Positions 30,932 to 42,991 of a DNA stretch of 64,000 nucleotides are shown in pieces (the stretch's first letter is position 1; every line of letters starts with the position of its first letter). The translations under genes and the position numbers were made by a program. The notes under the pieces are model-generated. The model was not told where the DNA came from and ran no database searches. It saw nothing but the letters and a program-made list of their open reading frames with translations. The stretch lies in the NCBI RefSeq assembly GCF_010093815.1, contig NW_022985549.1, positions 620,001 to 684,000 of the forward strand. The letters run 5' to 3'. This stretch comes from Pseudovirgaria hyperparasitica (taxonomy: Eukaryota; Ascomycota; Dothideomycetes; Acrospermales; Acrospermaceae).

Positions 30932-32836
30932 ATGCACCATCCGGTGTTTAGCAAGGCGCCCTCCTTCGTGACGCGACTTCCTTGTACGCAGCACGCTCCT
31001 CCAGCCAGAACCGGTACTCTTTTCCATTGCGTGTACACCCTAGCATCATCGCGTCTCTCAACATCAAATGGATGTCCTCTTACCCATGCAAGATTCTTCT
31101 CTTCCGGGCGGATGATTAGTTCACATAGAGACGGTAAGCATTTCGCGCGGTCCTGTTGCTGTAGTTGTATGTTTTGAGCGCAGGTGCAACCACAGGCTCG
31201 GATCCCTTCCACTATACAAGTGGCCGATGGCTCCATCGGGATACGCTAGAACGAGAAGCACGCACTGTACGATTCGACTTCGATGCACTGCGTAGTAGGG
31301 TTGTTGCGCTTTGTCCTGGTGCCAATTCTATCATTTCGTATAGTAAGAAGGAAGGTGGCTTCAATCGGGTGTTTATATTTCACACTGATAATGCGAAACG
31401 TGTCGTTGCGAGACTGCCGTTTTCGGTCGCTGGACCGCAAAGCTTGACTACCAATTCTGAGGTAGCGACGATTAAATTCAGTAGGTTATAAGCCAAGATG
31501 CTGGAGCAAAGGTGGTTGAGTGACTGATTGACCACTTTGCCTTTGTTAGTACAAGCGAAAACAAGTATCCCCATTCCGAAGATACTAGAATGGAGTGATG
31601 ATCCCTCGAATACCATTGGTAGTGAATACATCATCATGGAACACGCACCAGGGGTTTCACTGCACGAGAAATGGCAGAGTATGGACGTAAGTGACCAGAT
31701 AAAGTGTATACGAGCAATATTCGAAAAGTTAAGAGAGCTTGTCGACCTCGACTTCCAGGCTTACGGCAGCTTGTACTTTGCGGATACTCCATACATCGCG
31801 GCTCAGAAGCTACCATTTGACCAGGAATTTGCTATTGGTCCTCATTGCGGAGCCATCTACTGGGACTGCAACGTCGGACAACCTAGATACTTCCATGATG
31901 TTCACCCCAATCGAGGACCCTGTAAGTCGACCTATGAGTCTTACTTATTAGCATAAATCTAAACGCATTACTCTAGGGCCTAATCTTGCTGCATATTGTA
32001 ATGGTTTAATAGATAATGGGATTGCCAGACTTCCACCAGCAGACCTATCTCCACGACGACCACGCTACCATGGATCCGTCCAAACACATCGCCGACTGCT
32101 TGAACAGGGTCACTCAGTCCTAAGTAAGATGGCCATGGACTCTCGTATCCAAAAGGCAGCTGTACCTGTGATATTTCATCCCGATCTACACGCCCGAAAC
32201 ATCTTCGTCTCAGCAGAAGATCCCACCACCATCTCAGCAATCATCGATTGGCAATCCTCTGGCATCCAGCCAGCATTCTGGCACGCAGATGAGATACCAG
32301 ACTTTGCGCAACCTATTCCTGATCATCAAAACGAAGACCGTACGGAGCCTAAAAGCGAGGCGTGCGCAAAAGTGTTTAATGCTTGTATTCAATTCTTAGC
32401 CCCAAAACTGGCAACAGCTAGATTGATAGACGAATCTTTGCTCCGACCATTCCGCTACTCCTACCGGACTTGGGCAGACGGCGCCGTTGCCTTCCACGAG
32501 GAGCTCATCCAAACAGCGCTACACTGGGACGAACTTGGCTTCACAGAACCGTGTCCGTTCACACTACCCTCCCCTGATGAACTTGCGCGCCATCAGCAGG
32601 ATTACAAGCTGTTCGAAGCGAAACAGCAGCTAAAGCATCTCTTGCCACGTCTGCTAAATACTGAGTCTGACGGTTGGATTCCTCCCGAACAATGGGAAGC
32701 GACCCAGTCCGCGCACCGAGAGGCATTCGCGGGAATATTACAGGAAGTACTGGCAACCCAGCAGCCGGACGATGATGAGCCAATCAGAAACGAAGACGAT
32801 CTCAGAGATATCTGGCCATTTGATCTGCCAGTGTAG
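30932..32836 (+). CDS. AIM9-like APH-fold protein, probably mitochondrial
   Basis: Aminoglycoside-phosphotransferase-fold protein of the fungal AIM9-like group; the physiological substrate is unknown. Exons 30932-31133, 31184-31480, 31550-31921 and 31977-32836 close in frame and give 576 residues. The first exon is basic, rich in Ser and Arg and nearly free of acidic residues (RFFSSGR), as in a mitochondrial presequence. The join GATTGSDPFHYTSGRWL then starts the domain. KKEGGFNRVF is the glycine-rich region and VVARLP supplies the ATP-site strand. The catalytic loop is FHPDLHARN, where HPD replaces the usual HGD, and IIDWQ is the metal-binding DxD-like step. The C-terminal 250 residues are helical with an acidic tail. 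The first exon is supported by frame closure and character only. Confidence 0.88.
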
Positions 32837-35237
32837 GTGTTTGTCTGAGTGTAGCTGGGAAGGCTAGCGCGTTGCATAGTATTAGAGCAGCATCCTAAGG
32901 CCATGATCTCGCATTCACGTGAGAGACTGGAGAGAGTAGCTGTGAGATTAAAAGTATCCACACAAACGAGCACAATGCATGACGAAGTCGTGCTCGAAGG
33001 CATTTCGAATAATACTTATGAACCAGAACTCAGAGCCCTCGCGGCCTCTGTTAATTGTGAGCGCTGTGACAGTGGTATATTGGTGTATCAGTCATGTCTG
33101 GCATGTCTATGTATGGTATTTCATACATAGCCTTGTTTGTAGTCGTAGATTTACGTGCAATATTAAGCTTCCGAGGCATACATCAGAGCTCCTAGAGCCA
33201 CAGATGGGTATATCTTTACCCTGTATTATATCTTTACGACATGATTACTACATCTTCAGATCTCGCGAGGTACTAGACATTGCAAAGCATGGAATGAATA
33301 GCTTGATTTGTCAGCGTATTCAGCTTGATACTTACACATACATACACACAACCTGCACTCCGCGCTCATAGTAGCTGTCACACAACCTCCACACCTAGAG
33401 CTAACCCTCACACCTCCACACACCAAAGACACGAATTACAATCGCAGGCTACGTTATTACGTCATACTGCGACTACCCTCTAGCTAGCCCGTCGTAAGGT
33501 AGTGGGTAGTAGTAGTCCGGTCGGATGAGGCCGCGCAGTTTAGATCGGTTCCTACGCTATCTATTAAGCTTTCTTTCGCGCTGGTAGCTAAATAGTGACG
33601 GGCTTGAATTCAGACAGCCACGCAGATGTTCAGGCCATGTAATTGACGAGGGAATATCGCAGATTACGTTGGACAGGATTTATTGCTTGAGGGTGATGAT
33701 GATGGTGGTGGCTGTGGTTATAATCGTTTCGATTATGAAGACAAGGTCTGTAGATGTTGGATATTCCAGGCGATGTATGCACGGCCACTAGTATTCTTTC
33801 GGGACTAGCGCTATATCGTAGGGCGCCCCGGCCGGGCTAGATGCGACCTTAATTCACGGAACGCGGTACAAGCACCCACCCGTCCTCAAGCCTCGCATGC
33901 ATGAGGAAATAGATTAAGAATCAATGCGATGCGTGGTGGATGTGGCATTTCTAATCCAGATACTCCAGATCCAAATGTCTTTGAGAGAAGCGCCAAGTCT
34001 GTCTGATCGAGCAGAAAGTCTAATTGTATTCTTTCTTTAAATTGAGAACGGAAATGGGCCCCCAAACAAGTAAACGGTCATACACTCACTCCGATAGCTC
34101 TAATTAGCTGTTCAGATAGCTGTTATCCTTACATCAGAACGCAAAATATGGAAACGGATAGAGCTTTGGGGCTGTCTTGATTGATCTCTTTCGGGTTTTT
34201 CGTTCTTTTGTTGCTTTTTATGTTTGGAATACGGTCAGTATTGTACTCTCCGGGCATCGTGCTTCTTCTAAAGTGAATGACCCCGGACGACGCACCGAGG
34301 GGATTGAAATACGGTGTCGGTTAGGTTGTCTAAAATAGACGGAATCGGTCACTATACATATAGCGTAGTATTCTTGCCATCATTATCGTCCTGCTGTCTC
34401 GCGATTTCAGCATATTAAAGGAAATCATATTACTCCCTCTCTCGAGCTATGTAGCTACATTTCGATATCGCTCTTTCCACATTTTCATATCTAACAGACC
34501 ATAAAACACACTCCATCCTTGTCCACACCTTCGAGGAAATTGGTATAAAGAAGAAAAAGGGGCCGGTAATTCTGACAATGAAGAGAATAGTTCCGCCATG
34601 CAATTGTTGGCCCATTATTCCACGAGCTGGAGACGAGCACATCAGACGCACATGGATGTTCGTGAGCGGTCAGAAGCCGCATCGCAGCAATCCATCGTTT
34701 GAATAAGAGTTGATTTTATCCCATCCAAAACAACGCCAGGACGGAATGGACGTAAGCTTCGGTAAGCATATTAGAGAGTAGCCGAGTGCAAGGGTGACGA
34801 GAGAGATTGTAGAAAATGAATTTGTTAAGACTCAGCGCCATCGCGATCAAAGTTGGCAACACGGCCGCCCCGAAGCGTGAGAGAGACAAATTGCAAACAA
34901 TTGCTTCAATACTGCGCGAAATAAACCTCGGCGTCTAGAGATTACCGGACCGTGGACGAGTCCTACGTTTTGGTGGCAAGATTGTATCAGAGCGTTTATG
35001 TAGATAAAACATGTCGTTCTTTTCCTCCAAGTCGTGTCCCGTATATGATTATGCGTCCGCAAGGAAGTGTCGAGGTGAGGTTCTTTGGAAAATGACCGAT
35101 GGCTGAACTCCGAGAGTGATATGGGTATGTAAGAAGAGGGCGTAGAATGGCAGAGTACTGACGTAGGGAAGGGAGTGATGTATGTGGGCTGCCTCCACAT
35201 AATCTCGTCTTTATGTTCATTTTCAATCGTTTGGCGT
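32837..35237. other. Gene-free region
   Basis: About 2.4 kb. The segment 33400-34100 is a patchwork with many TAGC and GTAG steps and resembles an eroded repeat, but I find no ends or coding remnant. The minus-strand frame at 34847-35365 overlaps the 3' end of the G-beta gene and is a by-product of its last intron and exon. Confidence 0.45.
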
Positions 35238-36539
35238 TTAAGCCCAAATCCGTAGCTGCATGTTTGTAAGCTTCTAGACATCTCTAGCAAAGTCTGGTTC
35301 AACGTACCATTGAATCCCATGACCCTGTGCAAAGACTCATAGCATCCATACTGACACCCAAGCAACTGACTCTGTTGTCGTGACCTTGAAGCGTACCAAC
35401 ACGCTCGCCGCGGAGAACATCCCAGACCTGGGTCTTTGTTAGAAGGATTTCAGCGCGATCAAGAATTCTGTGCCTACCTTGCACTCAAAGTCGTCATATC
35501 CGGCAAACAATAATCTTCCAGACACAGAAAAGGCAACGGAAGTTATGCCGCAGAGAGGCTCACCGATCTAGTGAACGCGTCAGTGTCTTTCCAAACGTTG
35601 AACGAGGCTTCCAGAGCAGCTCTTGGGTTTGGCAAGTACATACAGTGTAGCTTTGTAATTCACGGTCTGCGCGAATATCGAACAAACGGCATGACGCGTC
35701 GTCGGAGCCAGTTCCGAAAGCGTTGCCGTTGGGGAAGAATTGAATGGCATTGATATCTGAATCGTGGGCGGCGAAAGTCTGGACACACTTCTGCTGACGA
35801 ATATCCCAAAGCTTGGCAAATGCATCACAGGCTCCCGAAACGAATTGATTCGAGTCGAGCGGGTTGATGCTCAGACTCATGACGTCTCCCAGATGATCAG
35901 CGAACTCATGAACTTTGGAGCCGGTCTCAAGGTCCCACAGCACACAGGTCATGTCTCCGGATGATGTTAAAATCTTGCGGTCGCTTATAAATCGACAGCA
36001 ACTGAGGTATCCGGAATGACCAGACAGCTCACGAGCGACGCGCGTAGGACCATCTCGAGAGGCGAGGTTGTAGATTGAGCATATGTTGTCTAAACCACCA
36101 CAGGCAACAAAATTACCACTTGGTGAGTAGGCGCAGGTCATGACCCATGACGATCTCAATGGGATGGCGTGAACTTTGTTGGTCGTGTAGGCGTCCCAGA
36201 TGATCAGCTTGCCATCCTGCGAGGCCGACACCAAGTGTCTCCGATCCGTCGACCAATGCATAGCATAAATTTTGGCAAGGTGTCCCTTCAATGTGCGTTT
36301 CGTCTTCATCGTCAATCGCGGCAGAGCATCGACACGCTGTCTTGCAACGTCACGAACTGAGAGTTAGTTAGCAATGATCAGACGATGCAGCATGACGAGG
36401 ATTAGTGAGCCAGTGGAGACAATTGAAACGTACGGGTCGTGTCGGCAAGTTCATCCTTCTTGCGCTTTATCTTGTCCTTCAATGCTTCGGCATCGCGACG
36501 GGCAATTTGTATCCTCTGTTGGATAGACTCGTCGGCCAT
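35238..36539 (-). CDS. Heterotrimeric G-protein beta subunit
   Basis: WD40 propeller subunit that pairs with G-gamma and regulates G-alpha and downstream signalling in growth, mating and virulence of fungi. Exons 36434-36539, 35644-36356, 35478-35567, 35308-35433 and 35238-35255 give 350 residues. Residues 1 to about 35 form the amphipathic coiled coil that binds G-gamma (start [10 protein letters not shown]). Seven WD repeats follow, with [35 protein letters not shown] and a final WDSM-LRIWA. The last exon codes only LRIWA and the stop. It restores the conserved C-terminal blade strand. The intron before it has GTACGT..TGCAG ends. Confidence 0.96.
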
Positions 36540-36952
36540 GATTACGAGGACGACGTGTCAAGAGGTACGGCAAGCGATGGCGGTAGGAGACCGTGTGGGA
36601 AAATGAGACAGCGATGGGCGAGGGATCCAGGGGTGGACTTTGGGGACGTGAACCGAAGGAAGAGAACAGCTGGGGCCGGATGGAACAGGCGCACGGAAGA
36701 GTTGGAACGACGGCAGAGCAAAGCAAAGGGAGCAACGGCTGCTCGACGCCGTTGCGTTATGAGGGAATTGTAGAGCTTCGACGGAAGAGTTGAGCGAGGA
36801 TGAAGAAAGGTTGAAAGATGAGTGAGGTAGAGTAGAGGATAGGTGAAGAGGTTGAGGTATGGGCCACAGGGTGTAGCGGGAAATGCAGGTTTGGGGCTTG
36901 GGCACGGAGCTCTTAGTAACGGTAACGAGACTGTGGTGGGAGAGAGCTGGAG

Positions 36953-36975
36953 TGAGCAGTGAGCAGTGAGCAGTG
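36953..36975. repeat. Tandem heptamer (GAGCAGT)3
   Basis: Three direct copies of a GAGCAGT/GTGAGCA unit in the G-beta upstream region. Confidence 0.8.
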
Positions 36976-38397
36976 GGCGCGAGTTAGTAAGTGGTAGGAG
37001 CCTAGGAAGGAGCCCAGGAAGGAGGTAGGTAGGAAAGTGGAAAGAGCTGGAGTGTTGGAGGAAGGAGTTAGTTAGTGTGCATTGGTTGTGTGGCCCTGGG
37101 CCTGGGGGGGGAAGGCAGGACCAGTGGACTCGTTCCCGGTGTGAGAGAGAGGGAGATGATGGGAAGGAGTGGCCTAAAGCGGTTAGACTGGCCGTCACTG
37201 CCCTCCTAGGGCTCCCGTCCAGTGCTGGCATTGCGATGATTGGGGACTGGACCGACTGAGTTCTGGCTCTGGCTGACTAGACCAGAGGGAGAACTGCAGG
37301 TGGAACCTTAATTAACCCTTTCTTATGTGCCTGAGTAGAGGGGATGCCCAATACTGTTAACCGATTTCTTATTGAACTTGACTGACTATTACCAATTGAT
37401 TCTTGAATTATTGTATTAAACTTGTATTGACGAAAAACCTTGAATGGCACGTCCAATCGATTATTTCCCTCGATTCTTGGCATGTCCCGGATGAGGACAT
37501 CTCTGAAAATCCTTCTTAGCTCAGGTATTGAAGATGAAAGCAAAGCGATGACTTCCATCGCAATCCTGTCCCTGTCAAGCCTCCTGCTCTCCGTTTTGAT
37601 CTCGGCGCGAGATACCGGACTCTTCTGTACGTAAATCGCGCCGGCTGCACGATTGCCTGGAGCCGTGCTGCGTGACGTCCTGCTGTTTTGTGTACGTCCC
37701 GGAGCTTCATCTGCGTAATCCGACATCGAATCATGGGAAACACTCATTGCTTTTTTATTGTGGACGCAAAACGCTTCAGCTGGCCATGGATGCGAGCCAT
37801 TGGCGCTCCTCGTCAATCGCTGCAGGACATCTCATCCGACCCATCTCAGACTGCGCGACATCTGCCATCTTCAAAACGGCCAGAGTGCATGGCATAGCAC
37901 GTCCCACAAGCCGCAGAGGTCAAGCTGGCACCTTAGCAACACAGGGCCTAGGCGATATGTATATACCTACGGAGATCGCAATGGCACATGACGCGACATG
38001 GCACACTATCAATTCAGTACATACTCTACAACTTCCTTTCAGCATTCTGATAGCAAAATGCTTTTGCTGTTTTGGCGTCCCCCCGTCTTTATGGGATCCA
38101 TGCGGGGTTGGCGGCGAACATACGGTAGTTAATCTCGGCGCCATCGTGACATTCCATCCACCCTTACGCATCAACTTCTCGACAGGTCTCGTGATTTACC
38201 ACTAGATGACTTGATGACTTAGGAGCCAGATTCGGTTCATCTGTTGCTCACTCAATATACGTAGGCCTGGACAGAGTCGCTTGCTTACCTGCTACTAATC
38301 TGAAAGGCCAAAAAGAGTCGACAGAAGAAGTAGGAGCATCAGCATTGTCGTTTGTTGGTTGTCTTTTCACTTACTAGTGTCCCGTGACCAGGTCTCA

Positions 38398-38421
38398 CTG
38401 ACGCTGACGCTGACGCTGACG
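38398..38421. repeat. Tandem hexamer (CTGACG)4
   Basis: Four copies of CTGACG in non-coding DNA. The unit contains part of a TGACG half-site, so it could bind bZIP proteins; this is speculative. Confidence 0.8.
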
Positions 38422-39024
38422 GCCAGGGCAAGCAAGGATCCTGCGAGCTCGGGTAGCTGCATGCCTCAATCCTTACTGCTCAGGCAGTTTCTTTCTTCCA
38501 GAAAACGGCCGAGAGCTTAGCGGAACGAGCCAGCTGCAGCTATACCACCTAATTATGGCCAGCTATTCTCCATGTATCCTGACTCCCGGGCTGTCGAGAT
38601 TGTCGCTTCCGAGATCCGAGATCAAACGTCGTGGTGATGGCCATATTAATCAAGACTTGCCAGGTACCTGAACTCCCCACGGACGGCCGACATCTGCCAG
38701 CTGAGATGGGGAGGGTGTCCCGTGCAGAAGCGATTGACCTCCTCCAGTTCCCCTTTTCCTGTTATCTGCTTGCGCAGTATCTTCCATCTTGGCCACCGTA
38801 CAATCTATACCTCTCATTCATCTCAGCCTAGGACTACTAGGTAGTCCTTGGAAGATAACAATACTACGACGTGCAAAACAAAACATACCATCGACGGCCA
38901 CTCCGACTCGCATTGTGCTCCGCATCATCATTTCCTCACGCGAATTCTGCTGGTTCCAGCCCAAGAACTTGTTAAAAGCACTCGCCCTTGAGTCGCCGCA
39001 ACCAGAACTTCTGCTCCACTCGAC

Positions 39025-40342
39025 ATGACTCCCAAGATGACCATCGACCGAAACTTTACTCTCGCTTTGCCCAAGGTCGAGGTATGTGTGTGCTGCTCTC
39101 AACAATTTAAACGCCCCACTTCTTACACTGTCATTGTTGGTAGCTTCACGCTCACTTGACTGGCAGCATAAGCCGCCAGTGTCTGTACGAAATCTGGCAG
39201 ACCAGGCTATCCTTGGATCCCAACTTCACCCTGCAGAACCCTATTACCGCCATTTCAGGCAAAGTGGATTACGATCTGCATACGTAAGCTTCCAATTCCA
39301 GATCCTTCCATCTGAAACAGCACCGGCACGCAATAATGCCTCTCCGGTAATAATTTGACTGCAAGCCACTAGCACACATCATGACTTACTTCCCATATCC
39401 GTCATTCCGCTGACAATAGAAAGCTTTTTTCCACTGTTTTCTTCCTACATATACACATTATGTAGCGACAGGAGTAGCATTGAATATAGCACCAAAGCTG
39501 TGCTAGATGAGTTCGAAGCAGACGGCGTGGTATATCTGGAATTGAGGACTACTCCACGAGCGATTCCGAAAGAGAATATCTCCAAAGATGACTATGTGCA
39601 GCTGGTGTTACAGTGCATCAAAGCTCACAATTCAAGACCAGATTGCAAGATGACATCCAAACTAATCCTCTCCGTCGACCGTCGTTGGAACACCGTAGAT
39701 GCCGAAGAAGTCGTCAATCTAACCCAGAAATACCAGTCCTCTGGCGTCGTTGGTATCGACCTCTGCGGCGATCCTTCAAAGGGCGATATTTCACTGTTCA
39801 GAGCTCCATTCTGCCGTGCTAAAGACGCCGGTATCCCAATAACGCTCCACTTTGCTGAGTTCGACGGTACCTCCACAGACAAAGATCTCTCCGAACTCCT
39901 CAGCTGGGGACCGAGCAGGCTGGGTCACGTTGTGCACGTACATGATGATTTCAAAAGACAAATAGTTTCTCGCCAGATTGGTGTCGAGCTATGTCTAAGC
40001 TGCAACGTCCATGCAAAGATGATCGTTGGCTCGTACCCTGATCACCACTTTGGTTGGTGGAGGCAGCATCCAAATCTTGTGGCTCTCGGCGTAAGTTCCG
40101 GTCGGGTTCGACGCTCGTTCTTGGCTTGAATCCTGATCAGTTCACAGACTGATGATGTAGGCATCTTTTGCAGTCCACTGTCTGAAGAATATGCTCTGGC
40201 GGCACGTCACTTTGATCTCACAGTTTCAGATGTGAAGAGATTATGCGAGGGTGCAATCAGTCAGGCATTTGCGTCGGACGATGAGAAGCAGCGGCTAATG
40301 CTACAGCTGGATAGTTGGTTCACCGATCGAGGCTTGGCTTGA
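39025..40342 (+). CDS. Adenosine deaminase-like protein (ADAL, N6-methyl-AMP deaminase type)
   Basis: Metal-dependent amidohydrolase. The closest family, ADAL/MAPDA, deaminates N6-methyl-AMP to IMP. Exons 39025-39081, 39144-39283, 39424-40090 and 40148-40342 give 352 residues. The first splice creates the zinc motif LHAHLTGS (HxH). Later landmarks are YLELRTTPR, VGIDLCGDPSKG, the catalytic HFAEFDG (HxxE), RLGHVVHV with its His, and the second-metal Asp in GTDDVGIF. All residues needed for catalysis are visible. The second intron (140 nt) is longer than the others in this window, and its acceptor AAG at 39423 was chosen to restore TFFPLFSSY. Classical ADA growth-factor domains are absent. Confidence 0.93.
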
Positions 40343-40835
40343 CTGTCGCGGTGCCATCCAATCCTTGTGATATCAACTAAAGGTTTTACCATGAGATAGC
40401 TATCAGCCGGTTTCTCCTTCATGCTTCAAATAGGAGATAAAGCCATAGCCATCTCGGAGGCCATGCAAATCATCTCAAGTAGTTATACCGGACCTGAAGC
40501 ATACAAACCCGATATCGCCAAAGACCATTGCAAGTTATGTAGAAATTCAATAATCTTACATGACATTAGACTGGTTCTGAGAATATGGAATGCTTCCCTG
40601 TGTAGCCCACGTGACAGGGCACAGTAGCGCGGTTTTCTGTCGACGCGTTGAAGTGCTACGTCAGTGCTTAGGTAGCAATCCCTCGAAAACTCATTCTTAA
40701 CAATTTTTGGTTTCACTTGTATTCTCTTGTGCTTGGGCACCGCGTACCCCTCGTTTTGTACTCTTATGCAATTCACCTTTTTGGCGCAGCGTTGGTTTTC
40801 ATCTTATTCACCAAACAACTTCAAATTCGTATAAT
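40343..40835. other. Intergenic region
   Basis: About 490 bases with the promoter of the DUF4211 gene. Small overlapping frames only. Confidence 0.5.
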
Positions 40836-42991
40836 ATGGCTACACGTTCATCACGCGCCAAAAAGCGCCAGGCCCGACTCAACTTCAGTTCTGCGCCCTC
40901 GTCCTCTCCTAAAGCTACGGAGCTACCAAGTGCAGTCAGACATCGTGCTGCAGCAGTGACCTACGACAGCTCTCCTCTCAAGAGAAAGCTTGCCGCACTT
41001 GACAGCGACGACGAAGAACAATCAAGTTTGTAGCAAGCTTCTGAATCTTAAGAAGCACTACTAAAACTTCAGTAGATCCTAATTTCGGTACTCTCCCTAC
41101 TCCTCCTTCACACTCAACGAGAGCTTCTAAACGAGCTCGTCGATCGCAAGCGAAGATCGATTTCTCAAAACATATTGGAACAAAGGTGTCGCGATCGCCT
41201 TCCCCATCAGCGCCGTCCATGAAGAGGAAAGTATCACAAGGGAAAGCTGCGAAGAAGTTCAGGCCTGCGAGTGGGATATTCGGCAAGAAGCCCGTGGTTG
41301 AGCTTTCAAGCAGCTCCGAGTGCGAGGAAGATATTATTAGGCCCCGAACTGCGACGCCGAAGAAGCAGACCCAAGTCACCACTAGGGGTTCCAGTCGGAA
41401 GGCGGCTATCGAGGCAGAGGATGATGAGGATGAAGACGAGGTACAAGCTCCGAGAAGTGCCAGACGTCTGAGACGGCCTACGTATGATGAGAGCAGCGAG
41501 CAATCAGGAGAGCAAGAGCTCGACGACGATGTTGATACAGGTGCTATCGGTGAGCCAGAAACTAGTGGCGATGAAACTATGAAATCATCACCAACATACA
41601 AACCAAAGCGAAAGCCCAGTAGGAAGGCTGACATGGGATTCATTAATGATGAAGAAACTGGCAAAGATAGCAAGGCAGCTCCACCTTCGTCTAGAATTCG
41701 AAAAGGAATAAAGAAGATGCTTGTTGAAGAGGAACATGAGGAAGAAAAGAGATCGAGCGCCGAGGAAGACGAGGATGAAGATGATGACGACAAGATTGAT
41801 GAGGATGAAAATGACGATGATGAAGATGACAAGATTATTTCTAGCCAAAGAAGACGATTGAGAATCCCAAATCGCATAAGAAACTCAGAAGAGCTAGAAG
41901 ACCTGAAAGAGGACCTTGAATTTCTCCAATCATCTCCCCCACCTGAATCAGCAGGCCGCTTGAGAAGCACGGGACCGAGAAAGCTGAATCCTCGCGAGAA
42001 AGCTTTAGAAGCTCTGAAACGTCGCCGCCTTGGCAATAACGCCCCAATCCCAGAAGAGTCGAACGAGGAGGAAGCTTCAAGCGCAGAAAATACTGCATCA
42101 GACGTTGGGCCTGAAGACTCAATTGCGGAAGAGGAAGAGGAAGAGCCAGAGAACTATGACGCAGAATTAGAAGGGTTTGTCCTCGAGGACGATGAAGCTA
42201 CGATCGGAATTCCCATCGACATGCCTGTGGCATTTAGCGCCCACGCCCGACTGAAACCGAAGCAATTGTTCAAATATGTGGTCGAGTGGATGGTCCACAA
42301 ACGGATCAATCCAGCATTCGAGATGAAAAATGAAATCTACCAACTTGCATTTAACCGTCTCGACGATGAAGCTCAAGGTTTGGGCGGCAGCAAGTACAAA
42401 TCATCTATTTGGAATCGTGACTTTATCATGGCGCTCAACGCGCGACCTAAAATCATTATCACAGACCTGGGTGGTGGTGCCGGTGGGATTGATCTCGGCG
42501 GATGTGAGGCATGCAACCGCAGCAGCCATGCCGCATCATTTGTCATTCGCTTTTCAGGAAAGCCGTACCACCGAAAGTCACTGGAAAATGTCGCGGATGA
42601 AACAGACTCGGATGACTCGAATTCAGACAAGGACGACGACGTCGAAAGAGATGCGAGAGGTAACCCGATACCGAACGAGAATCGGGCCTGGAACGTCGGA
42701 AGTTTCTGCAAAGGCAACGCTGAGATTGCGCATACCCTGGAACACTGGCGGTATCACCTAAACGAGTGGATCGTTGACTGGCTAAACTATGAGGGCTATT
42801 TGGCACCAGAGAAGATCGTGGCGAGAGACAAGTGGAGCATGAAGAAGAAGGGAAAGTATGCAGACAGAATCGTGGATGCGATGGCAGAGGCAACGCCGAA
42901 TGAGATTGAGCGTCTATATCACGACTTTAGGACACAGGTCAACGCAGCGAGAGACAACCAGCGTGGGTATCATAGTACCCGACGTCGATGA
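40836..42991 (+). CDS. DUF4211 domain nuclear protein
   Basis: Protein of unknown function carrying the fungal DUF4211 domain. Exons 40836-41025 and 41073-42991 (47-nt intron GTTTGT..TCAG) give 702 residues. The first 450 residues are basic and acidic low-complexity sequence with several NLS-like clusters (AKKRQAR, SKRARRS) and long Asp/Glu runs. The DUF4211 region starts near residue 465 with LFKYVVEWMVHKRINPAF. It includes a putative metal-binding CEACNRSSH, then GSFCKGNAEIAHTLEHWRYH and a C-terminal basic helix. The composition suggests a chromatin or nucleolar role, which is inference. Confidence 0.85.

Larger units (their letters stand above)
36540..39024. other. Long divergent intergenic region, G-beta and ADA-like genes
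   Basis: About 2.5 kb. Near 36540-37250 the strand is strongly purine/pyrimidine-asymmetric, typical of a long leader or promoter of the G-beta gene. Tandem repeats lie at 36953-36975 and 38398-38421. A minus-strand frame at 37277-37816 is open for 179 codons, and its middle looks helical (ELRRIFRDVLIRDMPRIEG). I cannot place it in a family and give it low weight as a gene. Confidence 0.45.

Noticed and set aside
37277-37816. 179-codon minus-strand frame between the G-beta and ADA-like genes
   Set aside because: Open and partly helical, but without family features, a clear promoter or support from splicing. Noted only within the intergenic entry.
40978-42036. 352-codon minus-strand frame opposite the DUF4211 gene
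   Set aside because: It is the reverse reading of Asp/Glu codon runs, giving Ser/Phe-rich nonsense without family features.
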